A DNA stretch of 64,000 bases from Casuarius casuarius (lineage: Eukaryota; Chordata; Aves; Casuariiformes; Casuariidae), in NCBI GenBank assembly GCA_003342895.1, contig PTFA01000082.1, forward strand, positions 3,048,197 to 3,112,196. The letters are read 5' to 3'. Positions 38,341 to 49,738 of the stretch are shown piece after piece. Under the pieces are notes generated by a model, which did not search any database, was not told the origin of the DNA, and worked only from the letters and a program-made list of their open reading frames with translations. The position numbers and the translations under genes were made by a program. Position 1 is the stretch's first letter. Each line of letters starts with the position of its first letter.

Positions 38341-38947
38341 GGCTTTAGTTGTGTTTAAACCATTTAGATCAATTCTAGGCCTTGGATTGCATTTGCAGTT
38401 TCAACCATTTAAAACAACACGAAGCCTGGAGGAGGCAGAGGATGAACCACCAGGGAGACAACTGAACTGCCACCGCTTTACTCACCGTGGAAGGCTGCTA
38501 ATGGCATTCCCAGGGCCCTTGCACGCACTGGAGCTTTCTCTCTCCACCTTACGCACCTCAAAAAGGCAAAAAATCGGATAAACCAAACCCTACCCCACAC
38601 GTTCAGTCCGCAGTCTTTCTGTAAATACTCTTAAACGTTTTGCTCAAAGCAAACAGAAAATGTTCTGCCCCTGAGCACAACTGAAAGCACTCTCAGAAGC
38701 GCCAGCTCTGTGCAGGCTTCTGCAAGAAGCCCTGTGGCAGTAACACGTTATGCTAACAGGATTGCAAGCTGGGAAGGCTCTTGCTGCTAGGCATGCAGTA
38801 ACTTCCCACTGTGATAACTGCTTCTAGTAACCAGTCATCTTCCTCCAAGGAAGCATGAGAGATTTAAAAAAGAAAAAAAAGACACCNCTGCCCCCTGTGA
38901 CTAGCTACCTAATCTTTGGGGAAAAGACAACATAATATATCCAGTAT

Positions 38948-39008
38948 GTGGATCACAATCCTGCAAATTGGGTATTCAACTTCAGCAGTCCCACTGACAT
39001 CAATATAC
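38948..39008 (-). repeat. sauropsid repeat fragment (actactcac type), reverse orientation
   Basis: The plus strand reads gtggatcacaatcctgcaaa, then ttgggtattcaacttcagc, then agtcccactgacatcaata. This is the reverse complement of the element at 38280-38340 ('ccaatcctgca ... ttactcatgtgagtagtcccattgacttcaatg'). The two copies lie about 600 bases apart in opposite directions, so they could form a weak inverted pair. Confidence 0.6.
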
Positions 39009-39597
39009 CTGAAAGATCCATTGAATCCAGGCCAGACTGTTACAAGAGGCTCATCTCTTCACATGCGCTATATAAAAGGGAACATTTGCACCTTGGGCTT
39101 TAGCAATGGAGGGTTTGAAGACAAATCTGTTTTGAAGAGCAGGGTTTGTTATCTTCATCAGTTTCCTTCATTTGTATTGAGCTGTCACTGACTTTTATTC
39201 TCGCTTGTCACTCCCAGTCCTCAGGACAACTACTGCATCCCTGTAACACAACTAGCTTGCTACCAGTGGTCTTTAATGCAAAATTACACAGCGAATCCGT
39301 CAGACTACTCATCCTTGTAGGTCTCTCTCTAAGAAGACTCCAAGACCCAAAAACAAGAGAGTATGCTCGTAGGTGGAATAGCAGGTGGAAAGGCTTTTTT
39401 GCCCCAGGGTTCTTCCTCTGCCCATCTCATTTTGCCTCTATCTTCAGCTACAGCATCTGTAACACACAGATTTACTAGTCACTATTCAACTTGGCTGTCA
39501 CTTCATACTCCAATGCAAAATGGTAAAAGAGAATGGAGGAGTTACTGATATGAATATGATATAAATGTCCATCCACAAGGAATATAAGTATTTTTAT

Positions 39598-39632
39598 AAA
39601 AGAAAAAGAAAAGAAAAAAAAGAAAAGAAAAA
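39598..39632 (+). repeat. A-rich (AAAAG) low-complexity tract
   Basis: Repeated aaaag-type units over about 35 bases. It may be an old retroposon tail, but no element body is recognisable next to it. Confidence 0.8.
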
Positions 39633-40369
39633 CTCAACCCCTAGGTTATTCTGCAAGCAGCAGTACCATATTTGGGGATATGCATTCTGTATCCCCATCT
39701 CAAAAAGCCCTTCCCCCCTCCCTGAAATTACAGCGACACTGTAAATTATTCCCAAATCAAGCAAACCAAGTACTGCAAGGACAAGAAATTCTAAACTAAT
39801 ATGCTCCAATGTACAGATATGTTAATGTACTCGACCAAACATCTTATAGTAATAAAATCCCAGTTGTGGCATCCAGACTGCTCAAACTATAGGACCTGAA
39901 GTTATGCTAGGCAGTAACTTTAGGACTATGACGTGGACATCCTTGTGTCAGCGTATCGCCTTAACAGTCTTGAAGACCTCAGCCTCTCAGTACTTTTATC
40001 TGTAGTTGCTGATAATTTCACCATTTATGAGCCAAGGCCAGGTGACAACGTGCAGTATTGTGACTACCTCAGAGAAAGTACAACTGCATTGCTTCAGCAC
40101 AATCTCTGCCGGGACCTATCTATCATAGAAGAAGCCAGGCTTTGAAGCTCTATTTTAATATGGTCTTACTGAAAGGCATTCTTCTATTCACTTCCTCTTG
40201 TTTATTTTTCTTTCAAATATCTGATAAGATACTTCACAACTGTGGCTATTCACTTTCTGTTTGTGTAGGTCTTGGGTTCATCACAAGCTACAAGGTCAGC
40301 ATTAATCTAAGCAATGGTTGGTTGTGGGCGATTTTGCCAAGTGGAAAGCAGTCTAAAGGCTAGATTGTA

Positions 40370-40600
40370 ATCATCAACAGGGCAACGAGCAGGCGAGAGA
40401 AACGAGCCCTCCATCCTGGCGCAGGGATGAAGCAGAACTGCTCAGATGCCAGGTCATTGGTGTAGCACATGCACGGAGAAGCCGCAGCTCCTGCCCAGGA
40501 GTCGAGGGGAGGAGAAGCTGAGAGAGAAGGAGGAGCCTCCACTCTGCCCCAGCCCGGCCAGCCCACTGGGCACCTGCAGGGGAAATGGAGGAGCCTTTCA
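40370..40600. other. GC-richer patch without clear gene
   Basis: A stretch of raised GC with scattered CpG and purine-rich runs. Frames on both strands are open but have simple proline, alanine, serine and glycine-rich composition. No start, splice context or motif supports coding. Confidence 0.3.
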
Positions 40601-42469
40601 AAGTGTGGAGTAAACGATCTACCTAGTACCTGCAGAGCCTATTTAAACAACGAATTAGCTTGCAAAGCATGCCTTTCACCGCTGTGCCGAACAGTACAAT
40701 CCAGCCCATAGCAAGATCTTTTTTGGGCAATGTATTGACAAAGTGCCCTGAAGAAAANTGGAAAAAAAACAAAACCCCAAAACTCATTAAAACAAGCAAA
40801 ATAGTAGGGCTGAATAAAGCCTTTAAAAATAACTTCTTTGAGGACTGCTGGTTGATAACAGACTCGGGAGAACAAAGCTCCATTGGTTTGTAATACCAAA
40901 ATATTGTAATTGTATTTACAGCTTGTCACTCATAGAGCAAAAATATACTCCCCGAACCTGGAAAGCATGCAGCTTATCTCTCCTGCTTTATATTCCCTTC
41001 CTCAAAACACATCCCTTCCTGCCATGTCACCAGCTGTGACTCACAGCAACGTAGTAAAAAAAAATAAAAAATAAAATCCCAACAATAAAAAAAAGACTAT
41101 TAATCAAGCCTGCAGTCTCATAACCCTATTTTATACGACTCTCTTGTTTGTAGGTCATCTGTCCATGAGATATACTGTGTTTCTCCTTGCCTATACGTGT
41201 GTTTCTCAGGCTGGGACTAAGCATGGTGAACAGCGTAGTGCTTACGCCCATCTATTACCATTATGAGAACACGCTGCAGGTGACGTTTGCTCTCCAGGTT
41301 TTGTTTGCTCTCCAGCTTGGCAGACCAACCTCCCCGGAGTCTAAAGCTCTCTGCGAAGGGAAGGCAGACGCGCATGCTGGCCACACAAGCAGCCCAGCCG
41401 CAGAGTCTTAACCNTGACTCAGGAAAACAGCAGCTCAAGCGGATAAATCTCTATGGAAGTGTAGCTGTCGGTCTCTCCAAGGAGGATGGTAGATAGCACT
41501 TTTCTGTGATCATTATTGTCTGCTGAGAGCCAAAAAATCAACTAAATAGTTTATTCACTCTGTTCAATATTTGCTGTTTTCAGGAGCTTAAGAGAGATCT
41601 GATCCGAGGCCTTCCAGAGAACTATTCCTGATTCTCTCATTAAACACCCCTGAGATATCCTGTTCCCTGTATTACTTTTATAAACACCTGAGGTGAAAAT
41701 ATTTACATTATGAGTTAACTATCCACTCTGATTGTGCCGTAACCTTGGGCTGACAATCCATATTGTGCTTTTAAAATGCCACTTTATTCTGCAATTGTTC
41801 AACACACAATGGCCCGATGGCCCAGCTGCAGCCAAGAAGCACACCCCGAAAGCCCAGGAAAAGTGCTGGCCTCCAAAGCGGAGTGTCGGGCCATCTCCTG
41901 GCCACCACAGAGCTCACAGGCACTTACCGAGTCCCTCTCACCTCGCCCAGCCGCCCACAGCTCCGAAAAGCCCAAGATCTGCTGAGGGCAGCTGGGCAGG
42001 GGGGGGGGCTATTGATTTAAAGCTTTACGACCATCAGGTTTGTAGATGTTGAGGCAGGCTCCAAAGCAGCCAAGGATGAGGACTCCCTTTTGCAACACCA
42101 AAGCTGTAATTTTGGGGGGATTACTGTGAAACGCTGAACTCTGCAGGGAGAAAGGTGGGGGGGCCAATTCAGTGTTCCTGCTACACTTCACTTTTGCAGC
42201 TATACACATCTCCACATACTTCTAGCACACTCGCTGAAGCAGTTCTCCTACAAGGATTATTTAATCCTGTTCATCAAGAACAAGGTCAATGGAGGAAGTA
42301 AGATTAGCTATTTCAAAAGACATGTGATAGTTCCCTTCTGTTGCCATAACAAAGAAAGGTATTTTAAACCAACACTGCTAAGCTGAATTCAGATTTAAAC
42401 AGCCCTCCCTGCAGAGGAATCATCCCCAGAAAGTCCTCCCCGACCTTATGGGAAGGGCCACGGCAGGCA

Positions 42470-42570
42470 GAATTACATCACAACTATACATGGCATTTCC
42501 TTAGCAACCAGCTTAACTTTATTGATTATGTGGTTGATTATTATGGCAACAAGCTCAATTCTTACTGTTT
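42470..42570. promoter_or_regulatory. candidate enhancer-like block (RFX-like and homeodomain-like sites)
   Basis: Within about 60 bases the sequence holds ccttagcaac (42500-42509), an RFX X-box half-site type. It then has two TTGATTAT units at about 42523-42530 and 42534-42541, separated by gtgg, a Hox/Pbx/POU-type arrangement. A second half-site, tatggcaac, follows (42542-42550). The motifs are visible directly; binding, conservation and function are inference. Confidence 0.25.
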
Positions 42571-42749
42571 ATAAACTTTTTAAAAGGTCATCAAGAAAAC
42601 AGAAATAAAAGCTGCTTTTCTTGACCATTTCTGTGGCATGCAGAACCCGTGAAGCTACCAGGAGAAAAACAACAAAACTGCAACAGGAAAGAAAGACAAA
42701 AACCAAAACTGCAAAATAACACATATACAGAAAATGACTATAATCCCCC

Positions 42750-42773
42750 CCACACACACACACACACACACAC
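42750..42773 (+). repeat. (CA)n microsatellite
   Basis: About twelve CA units, preceded by a run of C. A typical dinucleotide microsatellite, expected to be length-polymorphic. Confidence 0.95.
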
Positions 42774-43297
42774 TCCTTTTACTTTTTGGAAAACACAATG
42801 CTAAAAGCCTTCTATTCATTTTAACATAGCATTGTCTTTGATAAGAATATCATGGATTTAATTCTGGGGGGTAACTTGGATTGAATTGGCACGTAAAACC
42901 ACACCAGTAAACTTTGTACTAGACTGAATTTTCTTTACAGTTCAGCCTCAGCAAAGGGAGGGCATACNCATGGCCAGGGCAGGGATGGATACCTGTATTC
43001 TCTTTTCAGCTCTGCCATAAATTTCCTCAGCAATGTTGGAGGGAACTGGGTGTTTCACTATTGTTTGTGCTCTAGAAAGTCTCTCTCTTTTCAGCTTTGT
43101 AGACTTTATCTTAAAACTTTCACTTTAGAGCATTTTGGGTTTTTTGGTTTTTGTTCTTATTTTTGTTTTTTTGATCCCAGGAAGAGATCATGGATAACCG
43201 CTTAAAAAAATGTTAGGAAACAAAAGTGGGTGTAATGTTTTTAGAAAACACGAGATTTGGAGGCAGGAGTTTCCAGGATTTCATCCTCACCTGGCAG

Positions 43298-43342
43298 ACA
43301 GTCCCTCTGCCCCAGCTGTGACAGTCCCTCTGCCCCAGCTGT
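43298..43342 (+). repeat. tandem duplication of a 23-base unit
   Basis: The unit acagtccctctgccccagct followed by gt(g) occurs twice head to tail (43298-43320 and 43321-43342), identical over the 22 shared bases. The identity suggests a recent replication-slippage duplication. No coding frame is supported here. Confidence 0.9.
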
Positions 43343-45669
43343 ACATCTGTGGAGAAGATACCTGAGTCAAAAGTGCACTCCAGTTCACAGTACCCCAAAA
43401 TGCAATGATCTGACATTCTTCTTCAAGTCTATTCCAGCTTTGACATGAAGCCCAACACAAACTGTGTCAGAGACCTACAACTCACACGTAATATTCCCAT
43501 TTCAGGCACCCAAAGCTAATGTTCCTTCGACTACGCTGCTTAAGTACCGAGATTCCAACTGCACACACAGAATATTTTTTAACCCCACAAGAAACCCAAC
43601 AACAAGGTATGAGCATTTTGTAAAGTAAGCAAAGAGCAGACTATATATGGTGGCCAATTTCTTGTTCAGAGTTTGTCTGGGAAGAATTCCAACTCACGTG
43701 GCGTGTGAGACCCCACCTTATCGTTAAAAGGAAATATCACTTAGCAATATTTTAAAATTCAAGACAAGGAATAGCTAACTAAATATCAACATTTTAAAAT
43801 AAAAGAATAGCATTTCCTCTGCTTCACCTGAGTTATGCAGAGGTAGCTCATACCATTTGTGGTTTCATCTAGACTTCTCAGAAAAGGATTTAATACTATT
43901 TTGAAAATTAAAATACCGGCTAGTTTTACACCATCATTTGAATTAGATCTGTATGAGCAAACTCCTGAATTTCCTGAACAGCACGAATATTATCCTTATG
44001 AATGAGTCAACTATTTCCAAATATGGATTGGAAAATATTCAGCTACCAGATATTTGGAAAAGCAAGCACCAAAACAGGCTCAGAAGTCTGATAGAGATGT
44101 CTAGGACTCAAGAAAGCATTTCACCCAATCAGTGGCTGGATTTGGAGGCAATCATCCCTCTGAGTCATCCATTTCATTGCTATTCTTCACTTATTTTGGG
44201 TGCGGACTGAAAGCAGTTGCTCTTAGTTCCTGAAAACTCTATGTTGTGAAATTCCCACACCCCAAAGCAAAAGAAATAGAGGAAAAAAGATCTCAGTTTT
44301 CTTTTGCAATGTGTCTGCTCCCTTTATGGAGCAGCTTCTTTCCAATTTCCCCTGTTGCTGCTGATGTACATGACTAACGCCTGCTGCCAANCCAGTACTG
44401 CCCATCTTCTAAGCTTTCCAAGTTCCTCCTTCTCTGCCCTGCTCAGCAAGAACTATTTATTGCAGGGTTTTGTACTGGTGCCTGTGACCGTAGACTTTGA
44501 GGCCTTGCATCTGTTAACCATGTTCTCTCATTAAGGTTCCCACAACAAACAAAAGCCTCAAAAGTCTCCTTTCTTCCTGCTCTTTTCATAATGATGCCCT
44601 TCATTCTCTGTCCATCATAGCTCATATTTTATCCATCTTATTTCCATTGTAAGTTCAAAAATCTCAGCATTCCAAAACAGCACCCAAACAAAAGGCTCTC
44701 CAGATATGAATGCCATCTCAAATCAATTACCAGGGTATTCATCCTTCACAATAATATCTCTATTATATTCCCCTTGAATTCAAAGATTACACTGCTGACA
44801 CACTTTCAGGATTTGTGGTGGTGGGGAGGGAGAGAACTCACTACTCCAATAGCTAGTCAAGAGAATCATGTTTTTCAAGTTCCTTAAAACCTAGATCCCA
44901 AGCAATATGGAACAAGGAGCATCTTCCCGCTACATGTGTACAGTGTACATAATGCAGAGGAGCCTGACACAGCCACAAGGTGCTGCCAGAACACAGTCAT
45001 CATCAGACAGAATCAAATTCAGCATTAGGAAGATGACATTTCCATTGGAGAGAATAAGAACTGCACCTGCACTGAGCCCTCTCTGCGGCACATTACTCTG
45101 AAACAAATGGAGGCCACAGAGGACTCTGTTAAGAAAAGCAGCAGGTCCAACAAATCATCAGCAGCCAAGCATTAGTTATTATAAGCAGTAATTTTAAGAT
45201 TCGGAGCTCCTTAATTAAAGGATGGCATTGCCTCCAGTTTGAGTTAAAGCAAACTTACTAGAGTATTCAGTAAAAGATTCTCACAGCTGTTCATCCAGGA
45301 ATCACCATTTAAGTATTATGCTTGAAAATTTGATAAACCTAATAAATGTTTAAAATGGTTCAGTGTGAGCATGAAAACATTTTTGTATCATATTTAAAAT
45401 AACCAATCCCCTGCTGTAACGCACTGAGCAAGATTGTGCTACTAACTCTTCAATACAGGTAGCACAGCACTGATGACTACATTCAGCTTGCCCACTTCTA
45501 AATACCTTTGAAAATGTTTAACACATTCCAGCCTGCACAGTCACTCACGTCAACTAAGACTGTGTACACTGAAACCATAAAGAAATATATGCAGCCTCCA
45601 AAAACCACAGCATGCTTCATGATTCATTCTCCCTTATCAAACCTCCCTTCATGTCTTGCCTCTTCCTAC

Positions 45670-45795
45670 TGTTCTTGTCTGAAGCTAAAGCCCTTCACGG
45701 CAGGGATTATGCCTTTACTTGTTTTGTACTCCTACTTCTAATAAAGCCCGTTGGCACTGTATCAACATCAACAAAACAAAAACAAATAATAGCAA
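45670..45795 (+). repeat. probable sauropsid interspersed repeat remnant (ggcagggattat type)
   Basis: The order cttgtctgaagctaaagccc, ttcacggcagggattatgcc, acttgttttgtac and ttggcactgtatc, then an A-rich end with aaataata, follows a common turtle/crocodilian/bird repeat. That repeat has the form 'agactgtaagctctttggggcagggactgtctcttac ... gtttgtacagcgcctagcacaatggggccc', with an aaataataataa tail. It is strongly diverged. Confidence 0.45.
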
Positions 45796-46854
45796 GTTCC
45801 AGATTATAGGCATGTTTATCAAACCTCTGAGTCCAATATCCATTAACCACAATCTTTTGTGACACAGTCGATATCTCTTCGTAGGCAGCCAAAATGATAT
45901 CACAGAGGTGCTTCAAAGACCATGCGTCATGCATCACTTTGCTGGTTCACATAGCTGATGTGTTCAGGATCACTGAAGTCAGCCAAAAACTCCCAACACT
46001 GAGTGAGCTGAGACACTGCTCCTGAAGCTAGGCAATCTCAGGAAGGCCTAGAGGTTGCTACCCAGCAGTTAGAGCTGGTTTATTCAGGTTTTCAGTCTGT
46101 GCTTCGGAGAATTAGGCTGGGTTATGGGGAGCTCTACGGCCAGGGCTTCACATTTCCACCCCAAGCAGGGGAGCACGCACAGCTAACTCTGAGAGTCGGG
46201 CACTGTTCTGAAATACACCAGCAAAAATCCATTCTCTTGTTTATAGACTGCTTTATTGTTTGTTGTTATAGTAAAAAAAAAAAACACCACCACCAACAAA
46301 AAAGCTAAAGCAGTGTGAAACATCCAGAATCTCCTCTGGAAATTCCATCTTTCAGGCGAACGCCAAAGCAACTTTTAAATTGGCCATATGACACGTCCTA
46401 AATATTTCAGGTATTCAAACTGCAGACACATTTTAGACTAGAAGAAAAATGATTAGTTAACCCCTCTCTCCTCCCTATTACATTTTAACACATAATTTCA
46501 ATATAGTAACAGTACTGTTTTACTTTAATGTCCTCTTTAATGCTTATTTCCAGTATCAGCCAATAAAATTTAGCTTTTCTATGCAAATTACATTTTCATT
46601 CTTGCCAAATTGTAAGTTAATAAAGGATTTTGCTAAAATATTCCAAAAGAAAAAACATCTTTATATGAGGAAGTCAGAGAGCATATTTTTAGGTCAAAGA
46701 GAAGGTTGTAAAAGGTATCAGTCCACTGACTATGATTTAAATTGTTTTGTAACCTTTCATATGCTTTCACAAAAGCTTTTTGTATGTTATCATAGTTGTT
46801 ATTGTCTACTGCAATCATCATATCACACATTAACCAGAAATTCTTCAGAAATTA

Positions 46855-46890
46855 ATTCAGGGCTTGATCCAATGCCTGGTGAAGTAAATA
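46855..46890 (+). repeat. fragment of self-complementary sauropsid repeat
   Basis: The phrase cagggcttgatccaatgcct followed by ggtgaagtaaata matches the left arm and middle of the family seen at 5271 and 20226 ('gggcctgatccaacgcccattgaagtcaatgg'). The right arm is not recognisable. It lies just upstream of a CR1 3' end. Confidence 0.5.
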
Positions 46891-46959
46891 CAAAACCTAT
46901 TTTGGAAGACAAGACAGAGAGGACATAAGAAGAGTTTTTATTAGCTTTCTCCATACTTG

Positions 46960-47226
46960 AAAAGAGTTCTCCATGTTCACAGTGGACAGGCTAAGTAGTA
47001 AGATGCTTAAATGACAGTAAGGAAGATTTAGTTTAGATATTAGGAAAAATTCCAAAGCTGAAGATAGCAAAACACCGGAGTAGATTGCCTGGGGAGGTCG
47101 TCATAGAAGGCATTAAAGACAAACCTCCATCAGGAAACACTGTACTTAGCAATCTCCTGCCTTCAAGGAGACCCAGACAGCCTCCAGCAGCTCCCTCCTG
47201 CCCCATCTCTCTCTGAATCTGTGACC
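46960..47226 (+). mobile_element. CR1 LINE 3' end, degenerate
   Basis: The sequence passes through the characteristic order of the CR1 3' end. It starts with cagtggacaggctaagtagt, then cttaaatgacagtaaggaag, then atttagtttagatattagga and aaaattcc. It continues with ggagtagattgcctggggag, gtcgtcatagaaggcattaa, and finally ctccctcctgccccatctct before an aatctgtga end. Avian and reptilian CR1 copies are usually 5'-truncated like this and lack target-site duplications. It is non-coding and diverged; the upstream boundary is approximate. Confidence 0.8.
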
Positions 47227-47229
47227 CCA

Positions 47230-48655
47230 AGAAACAAGTCTACAAATAGCACAACTAATGCAGAACAGCTTCTTACAGACTTCCATCCTACAGCTCTTAA
47301 CGTGTCTCTGCTCAGGCAGCCAAGGGCCTTCCCTATGCCAGCACCTTTCCTTCCCCACCTGTTTCCCCCATCACCATCAATTTTTTTCTTTTTTTGTGAA
47401 ATCAGTATCTCTATTGCTTCTAGCGTTCCAACAATATATGTGGAAAATGGGTTAAAACAAATAGAAAAGTTATTTGAGGATAAGGGGAGGAACTGAAAGA
47501 CAGTTATAAACACTGTGATCACATTAGCCTTGGTAAAAATAGACTTTAGATTAATCCCCAATGGGGCAAGTTTGTTAAAAGTTTTGAATCTTTTCCAAAC
47601 TAAAAATACAAAAAAAAAAAGTAAGGAAATTTTATGACAGTAAATTTCCTTAGCGAAGTTACTGTAAACACAAAGAGCCTTAAGTCATCACATGAATCAC
47701 TGACAATTTAATCAGCTTCTGGGAGTTTGTCATCCTCATCAAGAGTTGAATTTAAGACCTTCAAAAAGTTCTTTCACTCAGTTTATGAACTGCTGCACCT
47801 ACTGATTCAGCCACCCACACCACTCTTAAAACTACAAGAGATTCAGCCAAGAATCCAAAAAGCTAATATTCAGCCTACAGGCTAAATGAACTCCTACCAA
47901 TGTAACCCCTTGGTCTGAAGAAGCAGCAGCAGCAATCTTCCTTCAGGTGGGAGAGCATTAGGAAATCATTAAGACTCTAAAATGGAGCATCACCAGCTGA
48001 GAGCTCCTTTCCCCCTAGCACAGCAGTCTTCACATATGTTTTTAGAAAGCCTTCCTGTGATCAGCAGTGGGACATCCTGTACACTACATAAGGCAGAGAA
48101 GATGCAAAATCCAGCGCCAAATCCAGCTCAGCTAGCCCTAGGCCTCTCCTTGAAAGGAACTTGAGCCTGTTAACATGCATAGGCCAGGAGTAACTTTTTA
48201 AATAAAATTACTTAGCATGTGGCATCTAACAAGGACATAGCTTAACAGCTTTTTAAAAGTAAACTTCCACAGGTTGCAACTTGCTCTTGTGCAAAACTGC
48301 AAGAATACTGCCCGCAGTGGCAACAAAGCCCACAGCTCAGAGCTCTTGGGATCAGAGATCTCCAGACCCTAAAACTTTAACTCAGATCCCCAAAGATGTG
48401 CACCGTGCACTTCCTGATTCTTCTTCAGAATGAATTAATAGTACTAACAGTGTAGATACCCCCCTTTTAAACCTTCTTTTTTAGTTACTTAATTCATCTT
48501 GCTGAAGTACCCAATCAATTGCAACAATAAATGGTAGGTTCGCTATTTCTTTTGGCTTCTTTGAAAGAAGTCTTGCAGCTCAACTTTAAACAAACTATGA
48601 CCCTTTAAGGGGAAGAACACAGTTGCATGACTTTCATGGTTCAATTTTGGCTAAA
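47230..48655. other. non-coding stretch, no gene seen
   Basis: AT-rich unique-looking sequence with short open frames only. If the minus-strand gene model at 49108-50205 is right, part of this stretch could be its 3' untranslated region. I saw no good AATAAA on that strand close to the stop codon; an ATTAAA-type signal (TTTAAT on the plus strand) lies near 47708. Confidence 0.4.
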
Positions 48656-48659
48656 GTCT

Positions 48660-48681
48660 GAAAAATCCTTAAGGATTTTTC
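48660..48681. repeat. perfect 22-base palindrome
   Basis: Each half is GAAAAATCCTT in its own strand direction, with no spacer, so the 22 bases equal their own reverse complement. It is AT-rich apart from the outer G-C pair and two inner C/G pairs. A dyad like this could bind a dimeric protein or extrude a small cruciform, but it could also be a chance palindrome in AT-rich DNA. Confidence 0.95.
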
Positions 48682-49107
48682 TAAGAAAAGGGTTTGTCTG
48701 TCATAGAAAAGACGAGAGCAAGGTGTTCAGTACCCCATAATTTGAGTACCTGGTACGATGTCATTCAGCTGCCTGCAGATTTGTGGGTAGCAGGCAATTG
48801 ACATTTCTATGTGAACGAGATCAACATATTTGCAATACCTCATTTTGTTTGCTGTTCCTTGACTTTTACTGACATCCAGTGGAGACACACTCAAACCTCT
48901 TTCAAGTGCTAATACCAACTGCTTTCTTTTAAAGCACCTCTAAGTTAATTTACCAATGGGATGAAAAGCCTGCCTTGAGCATATCTGGATTTCAGAAGGC
49001 TCTTGCTTGGTTAATCTATTCACAAAACACTCCTTAACAAAGTCAAACCTTAAAACTGTTTCATTATTTACAAACATCACTTATTCCCAGTTCAGACACA
49101 ACCATCC

Positions 49108-49171
49108 TCATGGGTTAGCTTCTGATGCGCTGGTACAATTCCACATTCTCCTCCCTTTTCCCCTTATCGAC
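49108..49171 (-). CDS. candidate last coding exon of an unknown spliced gene
   Basis: The minus strand shows a textbook acceptor just upstream: a tactaat branch-point-like sequence, then a run of almost pure T and C ending tttttgtag, then the exon. Joined to the preceding candidate exon (49375-49498, ending in phase 2), it reads the tail SIRGKGRRMWNCTSASEANP followed by a TGA stop. The intron would be 203 bases, plausible for a bird. If the frame is wrong, the same exon also reads VDKGKREENVELYQRIRS before a TAA in another phase, which needs a phase-0 exon before it. The acceptor is strong; the coding frame is inferred. I do not recognise the protein. Confidence 0.35.
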
Positions 49172-49374
49172 CTACAAAAATAGGAAAAAAGATTAGTATC
49201 AACTGATGCGTTATTTTTGTATGTGTGAACTCTGTCTACTGCCTGGGGAAAGACTGTGAATACCACAATTAAATCCTCACATGAGTACACACAAGACTCA
49301 GATCCCACTGATGGAGCATATGGGATGCACGGACCAGAATCATTTCATGAATAAATGAAATTAAACAATCTTAC

Positions 49375-49498
49375 CTGAACCTTTTTCTTATCCTTCTCAA
49401 CCAATAACAGCTCCTAGAATCCACACTTAATACTGCTAGTATCAATCCCAGCAGGCCAAGTAAGTTCAGTGCAGTATATTTGGTTAGGCTGAGCTTCT
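49375..49498 (-). CDS. candidate coding exon with a predicted membrane segment, unknown gene
   Basis: This 124-base minus-strand segment has a strong acceptor (a T-rich tract ending ttttgctatag) and a strong donor (TTCAG followed by GTAAGA). In the phase supplied by the exon at 50140-50205 it reads EKLSLTKYTAL, then the hydrophobic run NLLGLLGLILAVLS, then VDSRSCYW and a basic stretch LRRIRKRFR. That is the pattern of a membrane helix followed by a cytoplasmic stop-transfer charge cluster. A competing phase, supplied by the 42-base segment at 50736-50777, reads EAQPNQIYCTELTWPAGIDT and then a TAG, which would make it a last coding exon. I cannot choose between them by sequence alone. Confidence 0.35.
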
Positions 49499-49738
49499 CT
49501 ATAGCAAAAAGCAAACAAAAAGCCCACACTTCTAGATCCTATCCACACATTATTGACTGATACCAAATGGTGTACTCAGAAAAGCAGAGGTGCTCTGAGA
49601 TTTATACTGTCTGTTTTGCTCTTATTTTGTTTAGAGATTCAAAACCTTTCACAACCCTTTCAAGAGAAAGAAAAGGGAAGTATATCCAGATCTGAGAACA
49701 TGTAATAGCTACAGATTAAAAAATATGTATCTCAAGAT

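Noticed and set aside
43848..43991. Open plus-strand frame ending in a protein-like LDLYEQTPEFPEQHEYYPYE
   Set aside because: No acceptor with a pyrimidine tract in front and no start codon. About 47 open codons are unremarkable for 64 kb read in six frames.
45707..45937. Minus-strand frame with a balanced composition (AWSLKHLCDIILAAYEEIST)
   Set aside because: It runs straight into the probable old repeat at 45670-45795 and lacks an acceptor-like approach. It may be part of an unrecognised repeat.
48727..48918. Minus-strand frame around VSPLDVSKSQGTANK with a donor-like GAG/GTATTG
   Set aside because: The acceptor approach is purine-rich and the segment lies beyond the stop of the better-supported gene model.
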